A DNA stretch of 64,000 nucleotides from Microthrixaceae bacterium (GCA_023957995.1 JAMLGK010000002.1:1-64000), one strand, 5' to 3'. Counted from the first letter of the stretch, positions 37,264 to 46,221 are shown. Program-made: numbers and translations. Notes: a model not told the origin generated them from the sequence alone.

Positions 37264-37932
37264 CTAGAGAGCAGCGATTCCCTTGCCCGCCACGACCGCC
37301 CCGATTACGAGGAAGACGACCGCCACCACCGCCGCGTTGTTGTCGAACAGCCAGGTTCGCCAGCGCTGGAGGATCTCGTCGGAGCGCTGTCCCATGGCCG
37401 CCGCAACGACGAGGGGTGTGAGCACGCCCAGCGAGGCGAACAGCGCGTAGATGCCGACCACCGCCATCTGGGTGCCGGTCGACAGTGAGGATCCGGCGAT
37501 GATCACCGCAGCGGCGATGCCGACCACGATGTTCTTGGGGTTGAGGGCGCCGATGGCCAGGCCGACCACGAACGCGCGACCCGCAGAGAACGACTCGATC
37601 CCCTGCATCCACCGTGGTGTCTCAGCCACACCCGGTGCGGGGCGGTTCCGGAGGCGGCGGATCCCGCCGCCGACGAGGACCAGGCCCAGAACGATCTTCA
37701 ACCAGGTGACCCAGCCGGTCGGCGACGAGCCGCTGGAGAGGTCCTGGGTTCCTGCCAGCAGACTGAGCCCGGCCAGAACGGCCGCGACGCCGAGTACGAA
37801 CCCGATCCAGTAGGCCGCAGCATTGGGTTTGGGTCTGGGAGTGAACAACAAGATGATCGCCGCGGCGATGGGCAGCGGCGAGATCAGCACCGCGATTCCC
37901 AGCGGCAACAGCTCGCCGAGGCTCTGGTTCAT
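37264..37932 (-). CDS. GAP-family (LysE-like) membrane transporter
   Basis: A 222-aa protein with six predicted transmembrane helices: VLISPLPIAAAIILLFTP at the N-terminus, and VVGLAIGALNPKNIVVGIAA with the conserved N-P-K-N turn, as in GAP/Sap family proteins (mycobacterial glycopeptidolipid addressing proteins) and related LysE-type exporters. It probably helps export a small or lipid molecule. ATG 37932 gives a start directly before the first helix; longer frames add non-hydrophobic residues. Confidence 0.8.
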   Translation of the reverse strand: MNQSLGELLPLGIAVLISPLPIAAAIILLFTPRPKPNAAAYWIGFVLGVAAVLAGLSLLAGTQDLSSGSSPTGWVTWLKIVLGLVLVGGGIRRLRNRPAPGVAETPRWMQGIESFSAGRAFVVGLAIGALNPKNIVVGIAAAVIIAGSSLSTGTQMAVVGIYALFASLGVLTPLVVAAAMGQRSDEILQRWRTWLFDNNAAVVAVVFLVIGAVVAGKGIAAL

Positions 37933-38041
37933 CTCGTCTCCAACGGTCGGCTCCGCGGTCGGCCCGCCACGCCGGCGTGCCCGGGCTCCACGGCCACGGT
38001 AGCTTGCTAGCGCAGCGAAACCGGCCGAACACGGGGGAACA

Positions 38042-39367
38042 GTGACAGACACGGCGAAGAGCACTTCCGACGACCTGAGCGCAGAGGTTCGCTCGTGGTT
38101 GGAGGACAACTGGGATCCCGACCTGTCCGTGGCCGAGTGGTGGAAGCTGCTCGGCGAGGCCGGCTGGTCCGCGCCCAACCTCCCGACCGATGCCTACGGC
38201 CGTGGACTCTCGCGGAGTGACTCGGTGGCGGTTGCCCGCGAGATCGGCTCGTTCGGTGCCCTGGGCGCCCCGTCGGGGCTGGGCCTGCTGTTGGCCGCGC
38301 CGACGATCGCAGCCCACGGCGACCGAACCCAGATCGACACCTATGTGCGCGACATCGTGACCGGGCAGAAGGCCTGGTGCCAGTTGTTCTCCGAACCCGG
38401 TGCCGGCTCGGATCTCGCGGGCCTGACGACCAAGGCCGTGCTCGACGGCGAGGAGTGGATCATCAACGGCCAGAAGGTGTGGACCTCCCTGGGAACCACT
38501 GCCGATCTCGGGATGCTCCTGGCACGGACCGACCCTGATGCCCCCAAACACCGGGGCATCACCTGGATGGCCATCGACATGCACCAGGACGGTGTGGAAC
38601 TTCGGCCGTTGTACGAGATGACGGGTCACGCGATGTTCAACGAGGTGTTCCTCACCGACGCCCGCGTGTCGGTGGATGCGGTGATCGGCGGGGTCAACGC
38701 CGGATGGGCTGCGGCCAACACCACCCTCGCCAACGAGCGTGCGGGTCTGGGTGCGGGAGGCGGTGGTGCGGCGGCCACTGCGGTGCCGGGGACCGTGGCC
38801 GGAAATCTGGATCGTCGGGCCGGCGACTTCGTGACGGAGCGGCCGAAGAAGAAGTCCCGGAGCGGCGGTGACAAGGAGCGTCGGAGCCACCGGTCGGCCG
38901 CGCAACTGCACATCGACCTGGCGAAGGGGAACGGAACCGCCTCGGATCCGTGCATCCGACAGGACCTGGTGCGCCTGCACATGATGGGCGAGATAGGTCG
39001 CTACAACGCGGAGCGCGTCAAGGCGACCAAGGCCCAGGGAGGCGACGTGCCCGGCATGGCCAACATGGCCAAGCTGGCGATGAGCGACATGGTTCGCCTG
39101 CAGCGGGATCTGGGTCTGCGGATCGTGGGTCCCGCAGGCACTCTCCACGCCTATGACGACTCCCAGAAGGCTGCCATCGACGCGGCGACGGGCAATCCGT
39201 TCCTGGCGATGATCACCGGCACGGCCCTCTACGCCCAGGCTCCCCCCATCTACGGCGGGACCGACCAGATCCAGCGGAACATCATCGGTGAGCGGGTTCT
39301 GGGCCTGCCCAAGGAGCCCGGCGACGTCAACAAGTTGCCGTTCTCGGAGTTGCCCAAGAACGCCTGA
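38042..39367 (+). CDS. acyl-CoA dehydrogenase (FadE-type)
   Basis: FAD-dependent alpha,beta-dehydrogenation of an acyl-CoA. The 441-aa protein has CQLFSEPGAGSDLAGL and INGQKVWTSLGTTADLGMLL (FAD/acyl contacts), a C-terminal PPIYGGTDQIQRNIIGERVLGLPKEP, and the usual helical bundle. A basic, low-complexity insertion at about residues 238-300 (GAGGGGAAA..., RPKKKSRSGG) separates the beta-domain from the C-terminal helices. Family members with such loops act on steroid or long branched acyl-CoAs. GTG start; it is divergent from the GAP-family gene. Confidence 0.88.
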   Translation: MTDTAKSTSDDLSAEVRSWLEDNWDPDLSVAEWWKLLGEAGWSAPNLPTDAYGRGLSRSDSVAVAREIGSFGALGAPSGLGLLLAAPTIAAHGDRTQIDTYVRDIVTGQKAWCQLFSEPGAGSDLAGLTTKAVLDGEEWIINGQKVWTSLGTTADLGMLLARTDPDAPKHRGITWMAIDMHQDGVELRPLYEMTGHAMFNEVFLTDARVSVDAVIGGVNAGWAAANTTLANERAGLGAGGGGAAATAVPGTVAGNLDRRAGDFVTERPKKKSRSGGDKERRSHRSAAQLHIDLAKGNGTASDPCIRQDLVRLHMMGEIGRYNAERVKATKAQGGDVPGMANMAKLAMSDMVRLQRDLGLRIVGPAGTLHAYDDSQKAAIDAATGNPFLAMITGTALYAQAPPIYGGTDQIQRNIIGERVLGLPKEPGDVNKLPFSELPKNA

Positions 39368-39380
39368 CCCTGTTGTCGGG

Positions 39381-39428
39381 CCGGGTCGATGTAGCCGGTC
39401 CGGGTTGATGTCGTCGGTCCGCGTCGAT
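39381..39428 (+). repeat. imperfect 19-bp tandem repeat upstream of the DUF11 protein gene
   Basis: Two adjacent copies CCGGGTCGATGTAGCCGGT (39381-39399) and CCGGGTTGATGTCGTCGGT (39400-39418) differ at three positions, followed by a partial third copy (39419-39428, CCGCGTCGAT). The array fills much of the 125-base gap between the acyl-CoA dehydrogenase stop and the start of the secreted DUF11 protein. Confidence 0.75.
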
Positions 39429-39492
39429 CGCTGATCCGCGGGTTTTGCGGTTTTCGCAGGTAGAAAGGGGGGTAGTCGACCTTGGAGAAACC

Positions 39493-40893
39493 GTGCGATC
39501 CCCCCGACACTCCCTGCTCACCAGGACGCTCGTCGCCCTGACGCTTCTGGCACCCGTCGGCCTGGCAGGTCACGCAGCCGCGTCCTCAACCGCAGCCTCC
39601 TCCGCCGCGGCGCCCACGTCGCGTTCGGCGGCGGCTGCGACACCGGAGGACGTCAACCATCGGCGTTCCGAGATGGATCTCGACCTGGTCTCGCGGACCT
39701 ACAACGCCGGCGATGACAACTGGACCGTCGTTGCCGAGGCGACCCTCTCATCCAACCGGATCTGCCTACCTGTGGTGTTCAACTGCATCGTTGGTGAGCT
39801 GGGATCACCCTCCAACGCCACACTGAGCGACCTGGCGTGCGACACCCCCGGTTGGAGCCACCTGCTGGTGTTCCGCAACCACTGTCTGAAACAGCTCCTG
39901 TTCGCGGGCCACGACCAGAAGTTCACCTTCACCTGGACCACCGACCCGGGGGTCAACTCGGGCACGGTGGAGCTCGGGGTCGAATTCGGCCGCGGATTCC
40001 TCCCAGCCACGTTCCAGCAGCTCGCCGAGGCGAGCCTCAGCGTGGACCTCGGGGTCAACCTCGACCTCCGCAAGACCTGCCCGACAGAGGTGGATGCCGG
40101 TGACACCCTCACCTGCACGGTCGTGCTCGACTATCCGGCGACACCGGGAGGTGGTCCGGACATCACGGGCATCCCGGTGACCGACGCCCCCGATCCGGAT
40201 CTGGCAGCACTGGTGAGCGGTGCCACGCTGACCTTCGACAGTGGCGACGGCACCTGGGACTGTGCTGCGCTGGAGTGCACCGACGGAGAGCTCTCCAACG
40301 GCCAGTCGGCGACGTTCGAGTTCAGTGCCACCGTGGCGGATGATCCCATCGGCGGCAACGGAGTCAACTCGGTGTCGGTCGACACGCCGGGAGGAGTCCT
40401 CACCGCGGATGACACGGTCACGGTCGTCGGCAACGGCGACACCAGGCTCGAGATCGAGAAGACCACCACCGACACCGAGGCAGAGCCGGGGGGACCCATC
40501 ACCTGGACCGTGAAGGTGACCAACACCGGACCTCTCGATGCAACAGATGTGCTGGTGACCGATGTGAGCCCAGCGGAGGTCGAGGGGCTCACCCTCACCT
40601 TCGCCGACGGTGTCGGTGACTGGACCTGTTCGGGGCTCAGCTGCAGTGCTGCGTCGATGCCGATCGGGTCGGCCACCTTCACCGCCGCTGGAACGGTGTC
40701 CTCGGAGACCAAGGGCGACACCTCGCTCGTGAACGAGGTGGGCGTGAGTTGGGCCAACGACATCCTGGGCCCCGACTTCCCGATCACCGCAGGTTCCGCG
40801 GTGCCGGTCGTGGCGGGAGCAACCACGACCACTGCCGTGCCCAGCACGTCGATCCCGGGAACCAACGGAACCCCCCTCATGATCGCTGGTTGA
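39493..40893 (+). CDS. secreted protein with two DUF11-type repeats
   Basis: A 466-aa exported protein. A basic start (VRSPRHSLLTR), a hydrophobic core and an A-S-S-A-rich region form a signal peptide of roughly 35-55 residues. Two beta-sandwich DUF11-like domains follow at about 205-315 and 325-430, containing VDAGDTLTCTVVLDYPA and EPGGPITWTVKVTNTGPLDA with paired cysteines (CAALEC, CSGLSC). The end is a Thr/Pro tail with no LPXTG or transmembrane anchor, so it is probably released. GTG 39493 follows GGAGAAA; an in-frame TTG lies 48 bases earlier. Role unknown; DUF11 domains occur in cell-surface and adhesive proteins. Confidence 0.72.
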   Translation: MRSPRHSLLTRTLVALTLLAPVGLAGHAAASSTAASSAAAPTSRSAAAATPEDVNHRRSEMDLDLVSRTYNAGDDNWTVVAEATLSSNRICLPVVFNCIVGELGSPSNATLSDLACDTPGWSHLLVFRNHCLKQLLFAGHDQKFTFTWTTDPGVNSGTVELGVEFGRGFLPATFQQLAEASLSVDLGVNLDLRKTCPTEVDAGDTLTCTVVLDYPATPGGGPDITGIPVTDAPDPDLAALVSGATLTFDSGDGTWDCAALECTDGELSNGQSATFEFSATVADDPIGGNGVNSVSVDTPGGVLTADDTVTVVGNGDTRLEIEKTTTDTEAEPGGPITWTVKVTNTGPLDATDVLVTDVSPAEVEGLTLTFADGVGDWTCSGLSCSAASMPIGSATFTAAGTVSSETKGDTSLVNEVGVSWANDILGPDFPITAGSAVPVVAGATTTTAVPSTSIPGTNGTPLMIAG

Positions 40894-40950
40894 CCGGCTG
40901 GGGATCGCCACCGCGGGCGCCCGGAGGTGCCCGTGGCTAGATTGCCCGCG

Positions 40951-41778
40951 ATGGCCGACGACACACTGAGCGATTTCGAGCGCTACCGGTTCACGAGTTC
41001 CGGCACCACGCGCGACGTCTACCGACTGGGCGAGGGGCCCGCGGTGATCGTGATCGCGGAGATGCCGGGGATCACCCCCAAGGTGGCGGACTTCGCCCGC
41101 CGTGTGGCCGGTCTGGGCTGCACCGCGGTGATGCCACACCTGTTCGGCGAGCCGGGGCGGGATCCCTCGTCGCCGACACGCAATCGACTCCGGGGCGCGG
41201 GTGTGTTGTTGTCGTCCATGGTTCCAGCGTGTGTGAGCCGGGAGTTCACCGTCTTGGCCACCGGGAGGACCTCGCCGGTGGTGGACTGGCTGCGGGCACT
41301 CGGCGCGAGCGAGCACGAACGCTGCGGAGGTCCGGGCATCGGTGCTGTGGGCATGTGCTGGACCGGCGGTTACGCCCTTGCCATGGCCGCGGACGATCGG
41401 TTGCTGGCTCCGGTTCTCTCCCAGCCGTCGATGCCGTTGGCCGTGTCAGCGGCCAGGCGCCGGTCGATCGATATCGGCGAGGAGGAGCTCGAGCGGGTCA
41501 AGCACCGTTGCGCCAACGAGGGCCTCGAGGTGGTGGGTCTGAGGTTCAAGACCGACCGTCTCGTTCCGTCGGAGCGGTTCGACTTCCTTCGGGAGCAGCT
41601 CGGTTCGGCTTTCATCGGCATCGAGCTCGAGGGCTCCGACGCCAACCCCGATGCAAGCGTCGCACCGCATTCCGTGCTCACCGAGCACCTGATCGATGAG
41701 GAGGGTCAGCCCACCAGGGAGGCCCTCGACCGGGTGTTGGAGCACCTCCGGACCCGGCTCGTCATTGCCGCCGACTGA
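40951..41778 (+). CDS. dienelactone hydrolase family protein
   Basis: Alpha/beta-hydrolase of 275 aa with the family's cysteine nucleophile, Cys136, in GAVGMCWTGGYALAMAADD. VIVIAEMPGITPKVADFARR resembles the dienelactone hydrolase N-terminal 'MPG' segment, and a His in VAPHSVLTEHL is a candidate triad residue. It may open a lactone or ester in a ring-cleavage pathway. I chose ATG 40951; an in-frame GTG at 40927 is possible but has a poorly placed ribosome-binding site. Confidence 0.8.
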   Translation: MADDTLSDFERYRFTSSGTTRDVYRLGEGPAVIVIAEMPGITPKVADFARRVAGLGCTAVMPHLFGEPGRDPSSPTRNRLRGAGVLLSSMVPACVSREFTVLATGRTSPVVDWLRALGASEHERCGGPGIGAVGMCWTGGYALAMAADDRLLAPVLSQPSMPLAVSAARRRSIDIGEEELERVKHRCANEGLEVVGLRFKTDRLVPSERFDFLREQLGSAFIGIELEGSDANPDASVAPHSVLTEHLIDEEGQPTREALDRVLEHLRTRLVIAAD

Positions 41779-41859
41779 GGCTCGTGACCGATCCAGCATG
41801 TCGGGCAGCGGGTCTGCCGTGTTGAGAGAGGCCTGCGGCACACATGGCAGGATTGGACC

Positions 41860-43371
41860 GTGAAGCCGCGTCGCCCCGACATCGTGCAGGTTCGCAAGCT
41901 CGAGGATCCGGCAGCTCTCCGCCGACGCCTCACAGAGCTGGGACTGGTGCTGCCCACGGACGACTCGGTGGATCCCGCGGGTCCTCTTGCCGACAGGTTG
42001 GCGGTCGGTTCGCTCCGCGACCTGCCGAACCGGTGGGCCATTCTGCCGATGGAGGGTTGGGATGCGAGCGCACACGGTCGGCCGACCGACCTGGTGCGGC
42101 GCAGGTGGGCCCGTTTCGGTGAATCGGGTGCCGGACTGATCTGGGGCGGCGAGGCAGTCGCGGTGGTGCACTCCGGAAGGGCCAACCCGAACCAGCTCTG
42201 CATCGGTGCGGACTCCGAGCGGGATCTGGGCGAGCTGAGGTCGCATCTGATCCGAGCACATGCCGATGCCAACGGCACCGACCCGGGGAACCAACCGGTG
42301 GTGGGTCTGCAGCTGACGCACTCGGGCAGGTGGGCACGCCCCGATGGTCAGCCGCGGCCGCGCACCGCCTGGACCCATCCCCTCCTCGATGACCGCTGCG
42401 GGGCCGGGGAGTCAGCGGTGTTGAGCGACGCAGAGCTCGAGGACCTCGTCGCGGCATTTGCGGCGGCCGCCAGGGTGGCTGCGGCGGCCGGATTCGACTT
42501 CGTGGACGTGAAACAGTGCCACGGATACCTCGGCCACGAGCTGCTCTCGGCGGTGGATCGTCCGGGGCCCTACGGGGGAGACCTCGCCGGAAGGACGCGC
42601 TGGATCACCACGGTGCTCGACGCAGTGCGTTCCGAGGCGCCCGGGTTGGCGCTCGCGTCACGTGTTTCCCTCTACGACATGGTGCCGTTCGTGGCCGGCC
42701 CGGACGGGTCCGGAGTGCCCCAACAGGGTGACCCGGGATCGTCGGTGCCCTTCTGCTTCGGAGGTGACGGAACCGGAACGGGGGTCGACCTGACCGAGAC
42801 CCACCAGCTGATGGACATCCTCGCTGCGCATGGGGTCGAGCTCATCTGTGCGACCGCCGGAAGTCCCTACTACGTTCCGCACGCCCAACGTCCGGCGTTC
42901 TTCCCACCTTCCGACGGCTACCGGCCACCGGAGGATCCACTGGTGGAGGTGGTCCGAATGGCGAGCGCCACGCGGAGTGTCACCGAGATGCACCCCGATC
43001 TGGTGGTGGTGGGTTCGGGGCTCACCTACCTGCAGGAGCACCTGCCGAATGTGGCCCAGGCGCTGGTCAGGGAGGGTTGGATGCATTCGGCGGGGATCGG
43101 ACGAATGGCCCTGAGCCACCCGAGCCTCCCGGCGGACACGTTGGCGGGGCGCGCTCCGGAGCGTCGATTGATCTGTCGAACCTTCAGCGACTGCACCACA
43201 GCGCCTCGCAATGGTCTGGTCTCGGGCTGCTATCCCCTCGACGGGTTCTACCGGCAGCGACCGGAACGGATCACGCTGGCAGCGTTGAAGCGGGAGGTGC
43301 GGGCCGCCCGCCCCGATGGCTCCGAATCCCCCGACGGGGAACCAGCAGGACAGGACCGGCAGGCGCCATGA
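41860..43371 (+). CDS. old yellow enzyme-type NADH:flavin oxidoreductase
   Basis: A 503-aa FMN TIM-barrel protein of the 2,4-dienoyl-CoA reductase/OYE class, without the C-terminal FAD domain. Visible are NRWAILPMEGWDASAHGRP, VVGLQLTHSGRWARP, FDFVDVKQCHGYLGHELLS with the conserved His of the active site, and a C-terminal DLVVVGSGLTYLQ. A cysteine-bearing tail (LICRTFSDCTTAPRN, SGCYPLDGFYR) is like the Fe-S-adjacent end of some OYE-type enzymes. Reduces activated C=C bonds; substrate unknown. GTG start. It heads a four-gene operon with 4-bp overlaps. Confidence 0.82.
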   Translation: MKPRRPDIVQVRKLEDPAALRRRLTELGLVLPTDDSVDPAGPLADRLAVGSLRDLPNRWAILPMEGWDASAHGRPTDLVRRRWARFGESGAGLIWGGEAVAVVHSGRANPNQLCIGADSERDLGELRSHLIRAHADANGTDPGNQPVVGLQLTHSGRWARPDGQPRPRTAWTHPLLDDRCGAGESAVLSDAELEDLVAAFAAAARVAAAAGFDFVDVKQCHGYLGHELLSAVDRPGPYGGDLAGRTRWITTVLDAVRSEAPGLALASRVSLYDMVPFVAGPDGSGVPQQGDPGSSVPFCFGGDGTGTGVDLTETHQLMDILAAHGVELICATAGSPYYVPHAQRPAFFPPSDGYRPPEDPLVEVVRMASATRSVTEMHPDLVVVGSGLTYLQEHLPNVAQALVREGWMHSAGIGRMALSHPSLPADTLAGRAPERRLICRTFSDCTTAPRNGLVSGCYPLDGFYRQRPERITLAALKREVRAARPDGSESPDGEPAGQDRQAP

Positions 43372-44384
43372 ACGACCAGGTCGGGAGGAGGCCGCGGATA
43401 GCGCTGGCGATGATGGACGGTCTCCTCGGCTACGCACTGATGCCTCGTCACCTCGAGGAGTTGGCCCGGGTGGGTGTGCTCCTGGACCACGAACCGATCA
43501 CCGATTTCGCAGCCCCGGGTGTGCTCCCGATGCTCTCGGAGGTGGAGGTGCTCGTCGGTCACTGGGGATGTCCGACTCTCACACCCGACGTGATGGCGGC
43601 CATGCCCAACCTGGAGTTGTTCGCGTACGGGGCGGGAACGGTGAAGTGGCAGGTGACCCATGCGGTCTGGGACCGTGGCGTCCTCGTGACCAGTGCGGCG
43701 GCCGCCAACGCCATCCCGGTCGCCGAGTTCGCGGCTGCGGCGATCGTGCTGGCCAACAAGGGTCTGGTGTGGCTCTCCGCCGGGGAGCGCGACCCCGGTC
43801 TCGAGGTCCCTCTGGACACCTCGGCGTTGGGAAACGTCGGCAAGCGGGTCGGCCTGGTCGGCGCTTCGCACGTGGGGCGCCTCACCTGCGAACTGCTCTC
43901 GCGCCACGATCTCGACGTGGCGTTCGCGGACCCCTACCTGTCCCCGCAGGAGGCGCACTCGATGGGGGCCGAGGTGATGGGCCTGGACGACCTGTGTGGT
44001 TGGTGCGACGTACTCAGCCTGCACGCACCCGACATCGAATCCACCAAGGGGATGATCGGACGCGAACAGCTGGCCCTCCTCGCCGACGGCACACCTCTGG
44101 TCAACACGGCGCGGGGCGCCCTGGTGGATCCCGAGGCACTCGAGGCCGAGCTCGTCTCAGGGCGGCTCCAGGCGATCCTGGACGTCACCGAACCGGAGCC
44201 CCTGCCGGCCGACTCCCCGTTGCGGACACTGCCCAACGTGGTGCTCACCCCTCACGTGGCGGGAGCGACGGGTGCGGAGACCGAACGATTGGCCGACCTG
44301 GCCGTTGAGGAGGTGCGGCGGTTCGCCGCAGGTGAACCACCCCTGTACCCGGTCCGACAGGCCGATCTGGACCGGATCGCATGA
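43368..44384 (+). CDS. D-isomer-specific 2-hydroxyacid dehydrogenase
   Basis: A 338-aa NAD-dependent dehydrogenase: FGVIP-like VGLVGASHVGRLTCELL nucleotide motif, VLSLHAPDIESTKGMIG, the catalytic Arg249 in VNTARGALVDPEAL, the Glu in LDVTEPEPLP, and the His in VVLTPHVAGATG. It interconverts a 2-oxo and a D-2-hydroxy acid. ATG overlaps the OYE stop (ATGA) and the end overlaps the next ATG in the same way, so the four proteins are made together. Starting frames further upstream lie inside the OYE gene. Confidence 0.87.
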   Translation: MNDQVGRRPRIALAMMDGLLGYALMPRHLEELARVGVLLDHEPITDFAAPGVLPMLSEVEVLVGHWGCPTLTPDVMAAMPNLELFAYGAGTVKWQVTHAVWDRGVLVTSAAAANAIPVAEFAAAAIVLANKGLVWLSAGERDPGLEVPLDTSALGNVGKRVGLVGASHVGRLTCELLSRHDLDVAFADPYLSPQEAHSMGAEVMGLDDLCGWCDVLSLHAPDIESTKGMIGREQLALLADGTPLVNTARGALVDPEALEAELVSGRLQAILDVTEPEPLPADSPLRTLPNVVLTPHVAGATGAETERLADLAVEEVRRFAAGEPPLYPVRQADLDRIA

Positions 44385-45187
44385 GCCTCGGCCCGGGCGT
44401 CTGTTCGGTCACCCTCCGCCGGTCGAGTCCACCCGAGGTGGTCGACCTGGCGCTCGCCGCGGGCCTGGAGTGCATCGAGTGGGGCGGTGACGTCCACGTG
44501 CCACACGGCGACATCGCCGCTGCGTCCCGGGTTGGTCAACTGACCCGGGACGCCGGGATGTGGGTCGCCTCCTACGGGTCGTACCTGTTCGCTGATGGGA
44601 CCGTGTCCGAGGAACTGCCGAGGGTGCTCGACACAGCCGAAGCCCTCGGCGCTCCGGCACTGCGGGTCTGGGCCCCGTTCGGGATCGAACCGGGGTGCGG
44701 GGTGGCGGAATTCGAGCGCACCGTCGAGTGCCTGAACGTGATCTGCGGCGGAGCTGCCGGTAGCCACCTCGAGGTCTACGTCGAGTTCCACGGCGGGACC
44801 CTCACCTCATCCGCGGCATCCGCACTCGAACTGCTCGTCGAGGTCGGTGAGCCGAACCTCCGCTGTGGCTGGCAACCTCCGTACTGGCATCCGGAGCCAC
44901 TCGAGACCGAACTCGCCGGCATCCGGTCCCTGTCGGACCGACTGGGTCACATCCACGTCTACAACTGGCTGGCCGACGGTACGCGGCGTCCACTGGAGGA
45001 CGGAACGGGCGACTGGCTCCGACGGCTGGCCGTCACGCGGGAGGCCGACAGCGGAGCGGGTTTCCGGCGAGCGGCCCTGTTGGAGTTCGTTCCCGGGGAC
45101 GATCCGTCGCTGCTGGAGCGGGAGGCGCTGACGCTCCGGCGTTGGCTGTGCCCGGATGCACAGATGATCCCGGAGGAGTCGAAGTGA
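44381..45187 (+). CDS. TIM-barrel sugar isomerase/epimerase (xylose-isomerase-like)
   Basis: A 268-aa AP_endonuc_2-type TIM barrel. LALAAGLECIEWGGDVHVPHG gives a metal-ligand-like Glu and His; YVEFHGGTLTSS, LRCGWQPPYWHPE and LGHIHVYNWLAD give the Glu/His/Asp set of this fold, and LLEFVPGDDP the last Glu. Such proteins isomerise sugars, inosose or hydroxypyruvate, or act on catabolic intermediates. The 4-base overlaps at both ends make it part of the same operon. Confidence 0.8.
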   Translation: MSLGPGVCSVTLRRSSPPEVVDLALAAGLECIEWGGDVHVPHGDIAAASRVGQLTRDAGMWVASYGSYLFADGTVSEELPRVLDTAEALGAPALRVWAPFGIEPGCGVAEFERTVECLNVICGGAAGSHLEVYVEFHGGTLTSSAASALELLVEVGEPNLRCGWQPPYWHPEPLETELAGIRSLSDRLGHIHVYNWLADGTRRPLEDGTGDWLRRLAVTREADSGAGFRRAALLEFVPGDDPSLLEREALTLRRWLCPDAQMIPEESK

Positions 45188-46221
45188 GCAGAGATGGTGG
45201 TGTCGGTGTGGCGGCAGGATCCGATCGTCCTCGCGTGAACCGACCGATCACCGGCATGTCGGCGGTGCTGCTTCCCCTCTGTGAGGACGGGACGATCGAC
45301 TGGCCCGGCTTCGAGGCGCACCTGCTTCGCACCGTGGAGGCCGGACTGGTCCCTGCGGTCAACATGGACACGGGATTCGGGCCCTTCCTGAGTCCGCAGG
45401 ACCGGGCCGAGGTCCTTTCGAGAACCAGGGATCTGCTGGGCACCGTGCCTCGAAGCGATCGGTCCCGACCCGACCTCTTCGTGGCGGGAGCGATCGTCGA
45501 CGACGACCCGGGGGACCAGTTCGACCGTGCCGGCTACGCGACCTCGATGCATCGGATAGCCGAGGCAGGAGGGACCCCGATCGTGTTTCCCTCGCACGGC
45601 CTAGCCGCGGTGCCCGAGGACCAGCTGGTCGCCCGCTACAGGGAGTTGGGTGCCGAGGTCGACCGGTTCCTCGGATTCGAGCTGGGCGAGATGTTCCACC
45701 CGGCTGGTCGGATCTGGCAGGCCGGGACCTTCGAGGAGATGCTCACGATCGATTCGATGGTCGGTGCGAAACACTCATCGCTGCGCCGGGGTCCCGAACT
45801 CCAGCGCCTCGCCGTACGCGACTCGTTCCGGCCCGGGTTCATGTTGTTGACCGGCAACGACCTGGCGATCGACATGGTCGTGCACGGCTCGGACTACCTG
45901 CTCGGCATCTCGACGTTCTGCCCCGACGGGTTCGCGGCTCGGGACAGAGCCTGGTCGAGCGGCGACGAGGTGCGGTTCTGGGAACTGAACGATCTGCTGC
46001 AGTATCTCGGCCAGCTCGCGTTCAGGGCCCCGGTCCCGGCCTACCGTCACGCTGCCGCGATGTTCCTGCACCTGCGGGGTCAGATCTCCAGCGAGCGCAC
46101 GCACCCGCGGTCGCCGTCGCGCCCCGACTCAGACCGGGCGCTACTGGCCGACGTCCTCGGTCGACTCGACGCTCTCCTGGGCGAGGGCGAACTCCAGGAC
46201 CTCGAGGGTCAGCGCGGCTGA
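45184..46221 (+). CDS. dihydrodipicolinate synthase/N-acetylneuraminate lyase family protein
   Basis: A 345-aa Schiff-base aldolase-fold protein: ITGMSAVLLPLCEDGTIDW at the N-terminus is the DHDPS opening, VPAVNMDTGFGPFLSP replaces the usual 'GTTGE' loop, and the Schiff-base Lys196 is in SMVGAKHSSLRRG. The Tyr of the YNxP motif is not seen in place, so it is likely a catabolic lyase or dehydratase, not lysine biosynthesis. The GTG start overlaps the preceding stop (GTGA). Its 3' end overlaps the convergent glycosyltransferase gene by about 80 bases. Confidence 0.8.
   Translation: MSRDGGVGVAAGSDRPRVNRPITGMSAVLLPLCEDGTIDWPGFEAHLLRTVEAGLVPAVNMDTGFGPFLSPQDRAEVLSRTRDLLGTVPRSDRSRPDLFVAGAIVDDDPGDQFDRAGYATSMHRIAEAGGTPIVFPSHGLAAVPEDQLVARYRELGAEVDRFLGFELGEMFHPAGRIWQAGTFEEMLTIDSMVGAKHSSLRRGPELQRLAVRDSFRPGFMLLTGNDLAIDMVVHGSDYLLGISTFCPDGFAARDRAWSSGDEVRFWELNDLLQYLGQLAFRAPVPAYRHAAAMFLHLRGQISSERTHPRSPSRPDSDRALLADVLGRLDALLGEGELQDLEGQRG

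Noticed and set aside
45184..46221. Lysine-pathway dihydrodipicolinate synthase (dapA)
   Set aside because: The 'GTTGE' loop and YNxP tyrosine are not recognisable and the operon is catabolic in character.
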